A stretch of DNA of 22,224 nt from an uncultured Oscillospiraceae bacterium (GCA_934589145.1 CAKTNW010000034.1:1-22224); one strand, 5' to 3'. Counted from the first letter of the stretch, positions 5,916 through 13,732 are shown. The notes: generated by a model not told the origin, from the letters alone. Program-made: numbers and translations.

Positions 5916-6311
5916 ATGGAAATGAACGAGAAGAAGAACTCCATCACCGCTGTGATGGAAGCCTCTATGGCGAAGATCCGCGAGATGGTGGATTCCAACA
6001 CCATCGTAGGTGAGCCCATCACCACGCCCGACGGCGTGACACTGATCCCCGTGTCCCGCCTGAGCTTTGGCTTTGGCTGCGGCGGCGGGGACTACGGCAA
6101 GCAGCCCGACCAGATGGGCGCCGCCGCAGGCGCCGGCGTCCGCGTGGAGCCCATGGCGTTTCTGGTGGTCAAGGACGGCGTGACCCGCATGCTGCCGGTG
6201 GCCGCGCCCGCCATCACCACGGTGGATCGCGCCATCGAGCTGGTGCCCCAGGTGCTGGATCGGGTGGAGAGCTTCATCGACCGCAAGAAGGCGGAGAAGG
6301 AAGAATTCTAA
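5916..6311 (+). CDS. ytfJ: GerW/YtfJ family sporulation protein
   Basis: The 131-residue product matches the GerW (YtfJ) family of small sporulation proteins; in Bacillus subtilis the gene is made in the forespore and the protein is needed for proper germination. Recognisable features are an N-terminal helix with VMEASMAKIREMVDSNTIVG, the conserved TPDGVTLIPVSRLSFGFGCGGG core (residues 36-57) and a hydrophobic block ending in PAITTVDRAIELVPQV. The tail is charged (DRKKAEKEEF). ATG 5916 is preceded by AAAGGA (5902-5907); a second in-frame ATG at 5922 is possible but has worse spacing. An inverted-repeat element lies directly upstream, so its promoter must be in the 37 bases after that element or within it. 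dacF follows after 65 bases. Confidence 0.9.
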   Translation: MEMNEKKNSITAVMEASMAKIREMVDSNTIVGEPITTPDGVTLIPVSRLSFGFGCGGGDYGKQPDQMGAAAGAGVRVEPMAFLVVKDGVTRMLPVAAPAITTVDRAIELVPQVLDRVESFIDRKKAEKEEF

Positions 6312-6356
6312 GAAAGAAAATATTCGGAAGCTAGGGACAAACCGCGCCCGCATAGG

Positions 6357-6378
6357 ATGATATCCGGGGTGATATCAT
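6357..6378 (+). promoter_or_regulatory. Hairpin over the dacF start
   Basis: ATGATATC (6357-6364) pairs perfectly with GATATCAT (6371-6378) around a six-base loop, CGGGGT. The likely ribosome binding site GGGGTG lies in and beside the loop, and the first two bases of the start codon (6377-6379) are in the stem. It may modulate translation of dacF. Confidence 0.45.
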
Positions 6379-7168
6379 GTGGAAACGACTGTGCGGGGCG
6401 ATGCTGGCCCTTGGCGTGTTGCTGGCGCTTCTGCCCTGCCGGGCGGAGGCGGCGCAGCTCTCCGCCGCGGCGGCCATCCTGATGGACGCCGACAGCGGGG
6501 AAGTGCTGTATGAAAAGGACGCCGGACGGCGTATGCGGATCGCAAGCACCACCAAGATCATGACGGCCTTGGTGGTGCTGGAGCATGCCCGGCTGACGGA
6601 TACCGTCACCGTGACGGCCGCCCATATGGCGGAGGGCTCCTCCATGTATCTCAAGCCAGGCGAGGTGGTGACGGTGGAGGAGCTGCTGTACGGCCTGATG
6701 CTGTGCAGCGGCAACGACGCGGCTCTGGCGCTGGCGGACTGCTGCGGCGGGCTGGAGGTCTTTGTGGCCGCCATGAACGACAAGGCGGCGGCCTTGGACA
6801 TGACGGGCACCTCCTTTGCCAATCCCAACGGGCTGGACGACGAGAACCACTACTCCACCGCGCGGGATATGGCGGTGCTGGCGGCCTACGCGGCGGAGGA
6901 TCCCACCTTCCGGCGCATCTGCTCCACCCGGACGGCCACGGTGGGCGGCAGAACGATGACCAACCACAACAAGCTCCTTACCCAGGTAGAGGGCTGTATC
7001 GGCATGAAGACCGGCTATACCAGGGCGGCGGGCCGCACGCTGGTGTCCTGCGCGGAGCGGCAGGGCCGCCGTCTGGTGGCGGTGACGCTGTGCGACGGCA
7101 ACGACTGGGCCGACCACAAGGCCCTGTATGAAATGGGCTTTGCAGAAAACACGGAGGAGACGGCATGA
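6377..7168 (+). CDS. dacF: D-alanyl-D-alanine carboxypeptidase (peptidase S11)
   Basis: This penicillin-binding-type enzyme trims the terminal D-Ala from peptidoglycan pentapeptides outside the membrane. The 263-residue product begins with a signal peptide (basic MWKR, hydrophobic core, likely cleavage near residue 25 after CRAEA). All three active-site motifs are present: S57-T-T-K60, S111-G-N113 and K211-T-G213. Sporulation homologues such as DacF usually have a C-terminal PBP5-type beta domain and exceed 370 residues; here the protein stops soon after the catalytic fold, so it is a short form. The symbol rests on neighbourhood (next to gerW) as well as sequence, and dacB would be equally fair. 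It overlaps the next gene by four bases (ATGA), indicating coupling. Confidence 0.88.
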   Translation: MWKRLCGAMLALGVLLALLPCRAEAAQLSAAAAILMDADSGEVLYEKDAGRRMRIASTTKIMTALVVLEHARLTDTVTVTAAHMAEGSSMYLKPGEVVTVEELLYGLMLCSGNDAALALADCCGGLEVFVAAMNDKAAALDMTGTSFANPNGLDDENHYSTARDMAVLAAYAAEDPTFRRICSTRTATVGGRTMTNHNKLLTQVEGCIGMKTGYTRAAGRTLVSCAERQGRRLVAVTLCDGNDWADHKALYEMGFAENTEETA

Positions 7169-7884
7169 CGGAGCGGCTGCAAAAACTGATCTCACGGGCC
7201 GGTATCTGCTCCCGGCGGGCGGCGGAGACGCTGCTGTCGGAAGGGCGGGTGACGGTCAACGGTATGGCGGCCCAACTGGGCGATAAGGCCGATCCGGAGA
7301 CGGACGCCATCGCCGTGGACGGGAAGCCGCTGACGTTTGCCGGGCCTATGGTGTACCTGATGCTGAATAAGCCCCGGGGCTATGTGACCACCCTCAGCGA
7401 TGAGCTGGGGCGGGCCACCGCCGCCGAGCTGGTGGCGGACTGCGGCACACGGGTGTTCCCCGTGGGGCGGCTGGACAGGGACAGCGAGGGCCTGCTGCTG
7501 TTCACCAACGACGGGGCGCTGATGCAGGCCATGACCCACCCGAAGCATCAGGTGGACAAGATCTATGAGGTGACCGTCACCGGAGCGCTGGAGGGCGCGG
7601 CGGCACGTCTGGCTGCCGTGACGGAGCTGGAGGACGGTACGCCTGTGGTCCCGGCCCAGGTGGAAACGGTTTGGCAGCAGGGCGGACAGGCCCTGCTGCG
7701 CGTCACCATCCACCAGGGAAAGAACCGCCAGATCCGGCGCATGTGCGCCCAGGTGGATCTGCAGGTGGCGCGGCTGCGGCGGATCGCCGAGGACGCGCTG
7801 ACGCTGGGCGACCTGAAGACCGGACAGTGGCGGTATTTGACAGACGCGGAGATCTCCGCGCTAAAAGGAAGCGAGAGAATATGA
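7165..7884 (+). CDS. rluB: RsuA/RluB-type rRNA pseudouridine synthase
   Basis: The 239-residue protein has an N-terminal S4 RNA-binding domain (residues 1-60, beginning ERLQKLISRAGICSRRAAE) and a pseudouridine synthase domain with the catalytic block GRLDRDSEGLLLFTNDG (101-117; Asp104 is the expected nucleophile). HQGKNRQIRRMCA (188-200) is the usual C-terminal signature of the RsuA branch. Members of this branch modify a single uridine in 16S or 23S rRNA; in Firmicutes the nearest named member is RluB, but the exact target cannot be read from sequence. It overlaps dacF and the RpiR-type regulator by four bases on either side, so the three genes are one transcript. Confidence 0.92.
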   Translation: MTERLQKLISRAGICSRRAAETLLSEGRVTVNGMAAQLGDKADPETDAIAVDGKPLTFAGPMVYLMLNKPRGYVTTLSDELGRATAAELVADCGTRVFPVGRLDRDSEGLLLFTNDGALMQAMTHPKHQVDKIYEVTVTGALEGAAARLAAVTELEDGTPVVPAQVETVWQQGGQALLRVTIHQGKNRQIRRMCAQVDLQVARLRRIAEDALTLGDLKTGQWRYLTDAEISALKGSERI

Positions 7885-8747
7885 AGCAGAGCGTGTTACA
7901 TACGATACGCGCCAGTATGGACGGCTTTTCCAAGGGACAGAAGCGGATCGCCGACTATATTCTGAACAACTATGACAAAGCGGCCTTCATGACCGCCGCC
8001 AAGCTGGGCCAGACGGCCCAGGTCAGTGAATCCACGGTGGTGCGCTTTGCCGCCGAGCTGGGCTACAGCGGCTATCCCGCCATGCAGAAGGCATTGCAGG
8101 AGATCATCCGCGGCAAGCTGACCTCGGTGCAGCGGATCCAGGCGTCCCAGGATCAGATGACCGGCAACGACATTCTGGCCGCCGTGATGCAGCGGGATAT
8201 GGACAGCATCCACACCGCCATCGAGCAGATCGACCGGAAGGAGTTCCAGCGTGTGGTGGAGCTGCTGCTGAACGCCCAGCATATCTACATCCTGGGCGTG
8301 CGCTCCAGTTCGTTCCTGGCGGGCTATCTGAATTTCTATTTCCACCTGCTGTTCAAGAACGTGATCTATGTGCAGAACACGGCGGCAGGTGAGATCTACG
8401 AGCAGATGATCCACATCGGCCCCGGCGATGTGATGGTGGGCATCAGCTTCCCCCGGTACTCCAATATGGGCATTCACGCCATGCAGCTGGCCCATGACCG
8501 GGGCGCGGACGTGGTGGCCATCACCGACAGTCAGATGTCGCCCTTGTACCCGCTGGCCACCGCGGCGCTGCTGGTACGGTGCGAGGCATTGTCCTATGTA
8601 GACTCCCTGGCCGCGCCGCTGAGCCTGATGAATGCGCTGATCCTGGCCGTCGGCCAGCAGAAGCGGGAAGAGGTGTCTCAGGTGTTCGCCGAGATGGAGC
8701 AGGTGTGGTCGAAATACAGTATTTTCGGGAAAGCGGAAGATGAATAA
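7881..8747 (+). CDS. RpiR/MurR family transcriptional regulator
   Basis: The 288-residue product has an N-terminal RpiR-type helix-turn-helix (about residues 1-77, with LGQTAQVSESTVVRFAAELGY as the recognition region) and a C-terminal SIS sugar-isomerase-like domain (about 115-255, with IYILGVRSSS and GDVMVGISFPRYS). Such regulators bind phosphosugars and control sugar or amino-sugar genes; MurR is the best-known example. No sugar gene is adjacent, so the target is unknown. ATG 7881 was chosen over a longer in-frame start at 7671 because the latter lies inside rluB, and the first residues MKQSVLHTIRASMDGFSKGQKRIADYI match the family start. It overlaps rluB by four bases and the next gene by eight. 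Confidence 0.9.
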   Translation: MKQSVLHTIRASMDGFSKGQKRIADYILNNYDKAAFMTAAKLGQTAQVSESTVVRFAAELGYSGYPAMQKALQEIIRGKLTSVQRIQASQDQMTGNDILAAVMQRDMDSIHTAIEQIDRKEFQRVVELLLNAQHIYILGVRSSSFLAGYLNFYFHLLFKNVIYVQNTAAGEIYEQMIHIGPGDVMVGISFPRYSNMGIHAMQLAHDRGADVVAITDSQMSPLYPLATAALLVRCEALSYVDSLAAPLSLMNALILAVGQQKREEVSQVFAEMEQVWSKYSIFGKAEDE

Positions 8748-9972
8748 GATAACGGTGATCGGCGGCGGTGCCGCCGGTCTGATGGCTGCCATCGCCGCCG
8801 CGGAGCGCGGCGCGCAGGTGAGCCTGATAGAACCCAACGAGCGGTTGGGCAAAAAAGTCAATATCACGGGAAAGGGCCGCTGCAACGTCACCAACGACAC
8901 GGATCTGGAGGGTTTGATGGCCCACATTCCCCGCAACGGCCGGTTCCTGTACAGCGCCCTGTCCCGGTTCACCAGCCGGGACACCATGGCGTTTTTCGAG
9001 AGCTGCGGCGTACCGCTGAAGGTGGAGCGGGGCGACCGGGTGTTCCCGGTGTCCGACAGCGCCTTCGATATCACTGACGCCCTGAAGGGCAGGGTGAAGG
9101 CGCTGCGCATCCGCTGGATCCACGACCGTGCCGCGGCGGTGGAGACGGCAGAGGGCCATGTGACGGCGGTGACAGGGGAGAAGGGAAGCTATCCCGCCGA
9201 CGCGGTGATCATCGCCACCGGCGGCGTGTCCTATCCCGGTACCGGCTCCACCGGCGACGGCTACAAAATGGCCGCCGCGCTGGGCCATACCATCGTGGAG
9301 CCGAGAGGCTCGTTGGTGCCGCTGGTCAGCGACGACGGTTGCTGCCGTCATATGCAGGGGCTGAGTCTGAAAAACGTGGAGCTGACGGCCTATAATCAGA
9401 AGAATAAGGCGGTGTTCCGGGAATTCGGCGAGATGCTGTTTACCCACTTCGGCGTGTCCGGCCCGCTGGTGCTGTCGGCCAGCGCCCATCTGCGGAGCTG
9501 GGACAAGGAGCAGTACCGCCTCAGCATCGACCTGAAGCCAGCCCTGGACGAGCAGAAGCTGGAGGCGCGCATTCTGCGGGACATCGGCGAGAGCCCCAAC
9601 CGGGATGTGGAAAAGCTGCTGTGCGGTCTGGTGCCTCACAGCATGGCCCCGGTACTCTCCCGGAGGCTGGGCCTTCCGCCGACGCTGAAGGCCAATTCTC
9701 TGACCCGGGAGCAGCGGCGGGCGCTGATCCAGATGCTGAAGCATTTTGAGATCAATGTGACTGGCGTGCGTCCGGTGGCGGAGGCCATCGTCACCGCCGG
9801 CGGCGTGAAGGTCAGCGAGGTGAAGCCCAACACCATGGAGTCCAAGTTGGTGGAGGGCCTGTATTTCGCCGGAGAGGTATTGGACGTGGACGCCTATACC
9901 GGCGGCTTTAATTTACAGATCGCGTGGGCCACCGGCCATCTGGCCGGTGTGTCCGCGGCGGAGCGGGAGTGA
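8740..9972 (+). CDS. HI0933/BaiN family FAD-dependent oxidoreductase
   Basis: The 410-residue flavoprotein opens with the FAD-binding Rossmann motif VIGGGAAGLMAA (residues 6-17), followed by the family block LGKKVNITGKGRCNVTN (36-52). It has the mid-domain IATGGVSYPGTGSTGDGY and the C-terminal FAD contact GLYFAGEVLDVDAYTGGFNLQ. The family (HI0933-like, sometimes annotated as aminoacetone oxidase) includes BaiN, implicated in bile-acid reduction in Clostridium scindens. Most members are uncharacterised and found in bacteria without bile-acid metabolism, so no substrate is proposed. The gene starts inside the RpiR regulator (8-base overlap) and is followed by cmk after five bases, a neighbourhood common in Clostridia, which suggests a housekeeping role. 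Confidence 0.9.
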   Translation: MNKITVIGGGAAGLMAAIAAAERGAQVSLIEPNERLGKKVNITGKGRCNVTNDTDLEGLMAHIPRNGRFLYSALSRFTSRDTMAFFESCGVPLKVERGDRVFPVSDSAFDITDALKGRVKALRIRWIHDRAAAVETAEGHVTAVTGEKGSYPADAVIIATGGVSYPGTGSTGDGYKMAAALGHTIVEPRGSLVPLVSDDGCCRHMQGLSLKNVELTAYNQKNKAVFREFGEMLFTHFGVSGPLVLSASAHLRSWDKEQYRLSIDLKPALDEQKLEARILRDIGESPNRDVEKLLCGLVPHSMAPVLSRRLGLPPTLKANSLTREQRRALIQMLKHFEINVTGVRPVAEAIVTAGGVKVSEVKPNTMESKLVEGLYFAGEVLDVDAYTGGFNLQIAWATGHLAGVSAAERE

Positions 9973-9977
9973 ATCGG

Positions 9978-10658
9978 ATGGAAAAAATCTATTCTGTGGC
10001 GGTGGACGGGCCCAGCGGCGCGGGAAAAAGCACGCTGGCCAAGGCCATCGCGGCGAAGCTGCACATTTTGTATGTGGACACCGGCGCCATTTACCGCACC
10101 ATCGGCTGCTATGCCCGTCGCCAGGGGGTGGACGCCGCCGATACCCAGGCGGTGATCGCCCTGCTGCCCCAGGTGAAGATCGGCATGCGCTATGACGACC
10201 AGGGCCTGCAGCACATGCTGCTGCAGGGCGAGGACGTGACGGAGGAGATCCGCCTGCCTGAGATCTCTCTCTACGCCTCGGCGGTGTCCGCCATTCCGGA
10301 GGTGCGGGCCTTCCTGCTGGAGATGCAGCGGGACTTTGCCCGGAGGAGCAGCGTCATCATGGATGGCCGGGATATCGGCACCGTGGTGCTACCTGACGCG
10401 GATGTGAAGATCTTCCTGCAGGCGGACGTGGAGGTCCGTGCCCGCCGCCGGGAAAAGGAGCTGCTGGAGCGGGGAACGCCCCGACCCTTTGACCAGGTGC
10501 TGGCGGAGATGAAGGAGCGGGACTATAACGATACCCACCGTGCCGCCGCGCCGCTGCGTCCGGCGGAGGACGCGGTGATCGTGGATACCAGCCAGATGGA
10601 CTTCCGTCAGAGCGAGGAAGCCCTGCTGGACGTCATCCGAAGGAAGGTGGGCGTATGA
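9978..10658 (+). CDS. cmk: Cytidylate kinase
   Basis: Cmk transfers phosphate from ATP to CMP or dCMP in the cytosol, salvaging nucleotides and feeding CTP-dependent lipid synthesis. The 226-residue protein shows the P-loop GPSGAGKST (11-19), DTGAIYRTIG (substrate region), the block SVIMDGRDIGTVVLPDADVK (with the conserved DGRDIGT) and the lid-region RERD-like segment MKERDYNDTHRAAAPL. The ATG at 9978 follows GGGAGTGA, which includes the stop of the preceding gene; the longer in-frame start at 9924 would overlap the flavoprotein and add 18 residues that do not belong to the family. It overlaps plsC by four bases. Confidence 0.96.
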   Translation: MEKIYSVAVDGPSGAGKSTLAKAIAAKLHILYVDTGAIYRTIGCYARRQGVDAADTQAVIALLPQVKIGMRYDDQGLQHMLLQGEDVTEEIRLPEISLYASAVSAIPEVRAFLLEMQRDFARRSSVIMDGRDIGTVVLPDADVKIFLQADVEVRARRREKELLERGTPRPFDQVLAEMKERDYNDTHRAAAPLRPAEDAVIVDTSQMDFRQSEEALLDVIRRKVGV

Positions 10659-11260
10659 AGAAGAAAAATCCCTTCTACGCGTTCATATGGGCCATTCTGC
10701 GGCCGCTGATCCTGTGGCTGTTCCCAGTGGAGATCCAGGGCCGGGAGAACCTGCCCGACGAGCCGGTGGTGCTGTGCGCCAACCACTCCAGCGCGTGGGA
10801 TCCGGTGTTGATCGTCTGCGCCCTGCACGATGACGTGCCGCTGCGGATCATGGCCAAGCAGCAGCTCTTCCGCATCCCCATCGTGGGCGGCTTCATCCGG
10901 TATATGGGCGCCTTCCCCGTGGATCGGGGCAACAGCGACATTGGCGCCATCAAGACCGCCATCAAGAGCCTGAAGGACGGCATCAGCCTGCTGATCTTCC
11001 CGGAGGGCACGCGGGTGAAGAAGGGCCAGCATGTGCAGCCCAAGGGCGGCGCTACCATGATCGCCATCCGCTCCGGCGTGAAGATGCTGCCGGTGTTCAT
11101 CAGCAGCACCCGGCGGCTGTTCCATAAGCTGTCCCTCATCATCGGCAAGCCCTATGCACCGGTGTATACCGAGCGGAAGGGCACGGCGGAGGAGTATCAG
11201 CAGAACGTGGACGAGGTCATGCGCCAGGTCTACGAGTTGGGCGGTGTCCGATGCGAGTGA
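10655..11260 (+). CDS. plsC: 1-acyl-sn-glycerol-3-phosphate acyltransferase
   Basis: PlsC acylates lysophosphatidic acid at position 2 to give phosphatidic acid at the inner face of the membrane. The 201-residue product has a hydrophobic N-terminal anchor (about residues 7-25), the catalytic NHSSAWD motif (His44, Asp49, the HX4D pattern), the glycerol-phosphate binding FPEGTR (115-120) and the later block VKMLPVFISSTRR. Length is typical of the short Gram-positive forms. It sits in the cmk-plsC-ispH arrangement that is common in Clostridia, overlapping cmk by four bases and ispH by ten. Substrate chain length cannot be read from sequence. Confidence 0.93.
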   Translation: MKKKNPFYAFIWAILRPLILWLFPVEIQGRENLPDEPVVLCANHSSAWDPVLIVCALHDDVPLRIMAKQQLFRIPIVGGFIRYMGAFPVDRGNSDIGAIKTAIKSLKDGISLLIFPEGTRVKKGQHVQPKGGATMIAIRSGVKMLPVFISSTRRLFHKLSLIIGKPYAPVYTERKGTAEEYQQNVDEVMRQVYELGGVRCE

Positions 11261-13200
11261 TCCAGGCCGAGAGCGCCGGCTTCTGCTACGGCGTGGAGCG
11301 GGCGGTGAAGCTGGCGGAGCAGACGGCCCGTGAAAAGGGCGGCTGCGTGATGCTGGGCAGCATCATCCACAACGCCCATGTGGTGCATGAGCTGGAGGCG
11401 CTGGGCTGCCGCACGGTGGAGAGCCCGGCGCAGGTGCAGCCGGGGGAAACGGTCATCATCCGCTCCCACGGTGAGCGCAAGCAGGTGCTGGAGCAGCTGG
11501 AGGCGGCGGGCGCGGTGTGCGTCAACGCCACATGCCCCAATGTGCTGCGGATCCAGCATCTGGTGGCTCAGGCGGACGAGGAGGGCAGGATCCCCGTGAT
11601 CATCGGCGAGGAGCACCATCCCGAGGTGCTGGGCGCGGCCAGTTGGTCGGGGCGGTCGCGGATCTTCCAGACGCCGGAAAAGCTGCGGGAATGGTTGGAT
11701 TCAGACGAAAAAAACCGCCTGCTTCCCATGACTGTGGTGGCCCAGACCACCTGCATCCGGTCGCTTTGGGAAACTTCTTCAAAAATTTTGAAAAAAGAGT
11801 GTACAAACGCGAAATTATTTGATACAATATGTAATGCTACGCAAAGACGGCAATCGGAAGCGGCGGAACTGGCCGCCAGGGTTGACGTTATGGTCGTGGT
11901 CGGAGATCGTAAGAGTGCCAACACCCAACACTTGACAGAGATTTGCAGCGAGAGATGTCCACGGGTCTATCAGATCGAAGGGGCCGGTGAACTTGAGCCA
12001 AACTTTCTTAAGGGATGTTCCGTGGCGGGGCTTACAGCCGGCGCGTCCACACCGGCGAGCATCATTAAGGAGGTAAACGAAACGATGAGCGAAGAAATCA
12101 AGAACACTGAAGCCGTGGAAGAAAGCTTTGAGGAGCTGCTGGAAAAATCTTTTAAGACTTTAAATACAGGAGAGAAGGTAACCGGTATCGTAACGGCCAT
12201 CGGCCCCACCGAGGTGCAGGTGGATCTGGGCTGCAAGCAGGCTGGCTATATTGCCATCGACGAGCTGTCCGCTGATCCCAACGTCAAGCCCGAGGACGTG
12301 GTGAAGGTCGGCGACGAGATCGAGACTTACATCATCCGCGTCAACGACGTGGAGGGCTATGCCATGCTGTCCAAGAAGCGTCTGGACGCCGTGAAGGTGT
12401 GGGACGACATCGCAGAGGCCTGCGAGAACAAGACCACCCTGGAGGGCAAGGTCACCGAGGAGAACAAGGGCGGCATCGTCGTCAACGTCAAGGGCGTGCG
12501 CGTGTTCGTTCCCGCTTCCCAGTCCGGCCAGCCCCGCGGCGCCGAGCTGAGCGAGATGATCGGCAAGACCGTCTCCCTGCGCATCACCGAGGTCAACCGT
12601 GCCCGCCGCCGCGTGGTGGGTTCCATCCGTGCCGTGCAGTACGAGGCCCGTCAGGCCGCTCAGGCTGAGATCTGGAACAACATCGAAGTGGGCAAGCACT
12701 ATAACGGCGTTGTCAAGTCCATGACCTCCTATGGCGTGTTCGTGGACATCGGCGGCGTGGACGGCATGGTCCACATCTCCGAGCTGAGCTGGAGCCGCAT
12801 CAAGAATCCCGCCGAGGTCGTCTCTGTTGGCGATCCTCTGGACGTGTATGTCATCTCCTTCGATCCCGAGAAGCGCAAGATCTCTCTGGGCGTGAAGGAT
12901 CACTCCTGCAACCCCTGGGATAAGTTCATGGAGACCTATAAGGTGGGCGACGTTGCCAACGTCCGCATCGTGAAGCTGATGGCTTTTGGTGCCTTTGCCG
13001 AGGTCGTGCCCGGCGTGGATGGCCTGATCCACATCTCCCAGATCGCTGACCGCCGCATCGAGAAGCCCGGTGACGTCCTGTCCGAGGGCCAGATGGTGGA
13101 CGCCAAGATCACTGCCATCGACGAAGAGAAGCAGAAGATCTCCCTGTCCATCCGCGCTCTGCTGACTCCCGCTGCCGACGAGGTCGAGGACGAGGAGTAA
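11251..13200 (+). CDS. ispH: Fused HMBPP reductase (IspH) and ribosomal protein S1
   Basis: Residues 1-278 are IspH, the iron-sulfur enzyme that makes IPP and DMAPP from HMBPP; the three cluster cysteines are Cys12 (GFCYGVERA), Cys95 (NATCPNV) and Cys194 (TICNATQ), with the HHPEVLG and SHGE active-site pieces. Residues 279-649 are an S1-type RNA-binding protein with four S1 domains, roughly 306-376, 395-460, 480-549 and 565-635. This fusion is well known in Clostridia. The fused frame contains its own start signals for the S1 half: AAGGAGG (12067-12073) before ATG 12085, and a possible promoter at 11800-11828. Arginine codons change at that point, from CGG/AGG/AGA use to CGC and CGT only, so the S1 half is probably also made alone at a higher level (371 residues). 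The acidic tail is VEDEE. Confidence 0.95.
   Translation: MRVIQAESAGFCYGVERAVKLAEQTAREKGGCVMLGSIIHNAHVVHELEALGCRTVESPAQVQPGETVIIRSHGERKQVLEQLEAAGAVCVNATCPNVLRIQHLVAQADEEGRIPVIIGEEHHPEVLGAASWSGRSRIFQTPEKLREWLDSDEKNRLLPMTVVAQTTCIRSLWETSSKILKKECTNAKLFDTICNATQRRQSEAAELAARVDVMVVVGDRKSANTQHLTEICSERCPRVYQIEGAGELEPNFLKGCSVAGLTAGASTPASIIKEVNETMSEEIKNTEAVEESFEELLEKSFKTLNTGEKVTGIVTAIGPTEVQVDLGCKQAGYIAIDELSADPNVKPEDVVKVGDEIETYIIRVNDVEGYAMLSKKRLDAVKVWDDIAEACENKTTLEGKVTEENKGGIVVNVKGVRVFVPASQSGQPRGAELSEMIGKTVSLRITEVNRARRRVVGSIRAVQYEARQAAQAEIWNNIEVGKHYNGVVKSMTSYGVFVDIGGVDGMVHISELSWSRIKNPAEVVSVGDPLDVYVISFDPEKRKISLGVKDHSCNPWDKFMETYKVGDVANVRIVKLMAFGAFAEVVPGVDGLIHISQIADRRIEKPGDVLSEGQMVDAKITAIDEEKQKISLSIRALLTPAADEVEDEE
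11800..11828 (+). promoter_or_regulatory. Possible internal promoter for the S1 half of the fusion
   Basis: TGTACA (11800-11805) and TACAAT (11823-11828) are 17 bases apart, inside the IspH coding part, in a stretch that is strikingly AT-rich for this gene. It would yield an mRNA starting near 11835, with about 250 bases of leader before the internal start at 12085. Confidence 0.4.
12067..12087 (+). promoter_or_regulatory. rpsA: Internal ribosome binding site and start for S1
   Basis: AAGGAGG (12067-12073) is followed, 11 bases later, by an in-frame ATG (12085) at exactly the IspH/S1 domain border. The protein from there begins MSEEIKNTEAVEE, a typical S1 N-terminus. It would allow S1 to be translated on its own. 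Confidence 0.6.
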
Positions 13201-13226
13201 TTTCCAGGCATCATAAAGAGCTTGAT

Positions 13227-13260
13227 AAAAAGTGAGCTGCCGCTGGCAGCTCACTTTTTT
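13227..13260. terminator. Bidirectional terminator between ispH-rpsA and the 128-residue gene
   Basis: A perfect 15-bp stem, AAAAAGTGAGCTGCC (13227-13241) with its complement at 13245-13259, has a three-base loop. T-runs follow on both strands (CACTTTTTT on plus, CACTTTTTATC on minus). It serves the fusion gene ending at 13200 and the convergent gene ending at 13273. Confidence 0.9.
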
Positions 13261-13272
13261 CGTGTGTTGTGG

Positions 13273-13659
13273 TTATTTTTTAGGATGGGCATGTTGATAC
13301 AGCAGCGACATGGTGCAGAAGAAGATGGCGTTGAGGATGATAGCGCCGACATGAAACATGACCAATATGCCCGTGAGGGTCTCGTTACCGCCTCCTGCGA
13401 CGCTGATCACGATATTGACCGGCCCAAGCAGAAAAAAGAAAAGCGACAGCAGTAGTTCAAAGTAGAGGTAACGAGGGATCACGCGCTGTGATAGCTTGAA
13501 AAGCTTCCTCATCCAGCGGCTCGGCGCGGTATAGTGCTTGGGATAATAGCGCGTAACAATATTGAGCTGTTCTATCATGCCTGTTGCCATATTTTTGCAG
13601 CTCAGGCCGGAAAGAAGTGCAATTCCACCAAATATAATGATATAGTCGCCAAAGTCCAT
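13273..13659 (-). CDS. Membrane protein of unknown function, 128 residues
   Basis: I do not recognise a family. The product has three hydrophobic segments: about residues 5-20 (YIIIFGGIALLSGL), 65-90 (YFELLLSLFFFLLGPVNIVI) and 95-120 (LTGILVMFHVGAIILNAIFF). A basic, aromatic-rich loop lies between the first two, with SRWMRKLFKLSQRVIPRYL. The end is polar (QHAHPKK). ATG 13659 is preceded by AAAGGGG about seven bases away, and a possible promoter lies at 13695-13723. The gene is more AT-rich than its neighbours, which is usual for membrane proteins but could also reflect transfer. It stands alone, convergent with ispH-rpsA and divergent from the spoIVFA-like gene. Confidence 0.75.
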   Translation of the reverse strand: MDFGDYIIIFGGIALLSGLSCKNMATGMIEQLNIVTRYYPKHYTAPSRWMRKLFKLSQRVIPRYLYFELLLSLFFFLLGPVNIVISVAGGGNETLTGILVMFHVGAIILNAIFFCTMSLLYQHAHPKK

Positions 13660-13694
13660 TTTGCGCCCCTTTTCTTCCTAGAATATTTATCCCC

Positions 13695-13723
13695 ATTTTA
13701 CCGTATCCCCCGTCCCACCGCAA
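13695..13723 (-). promoter_or_regulatory. Possible promoter for the 128-residue membrane protein
   Basis: On the minus strand TTGCGG (13723-13718) and TAAAAT (13700-13695) are 17 bases apart, about 35 bases before the start codon. The -10 is good, the -35 matches only TTG plus C. It is back to back with the sigma-E promoter of the plus-strand genes. Confidence 0.4.
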
Positions 13724-13732
13724 CCCTTTCAC

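Noticed and set aside
7896..9744. Long minus-strand frames opposite the RpiR and flavoprotein genes
   Set aside because: Same pattern of GC-driven antisense frames; no ribosome binding site or domain was seen.
11932..11960. Perfect TTGACA at 11932-11937 as a second internal promoter in ispH
   Set aside because: No acceptable -10 hexamer lies 16-18 bases downstream; the nearest AT-rich hexamer is about 30 bases away.
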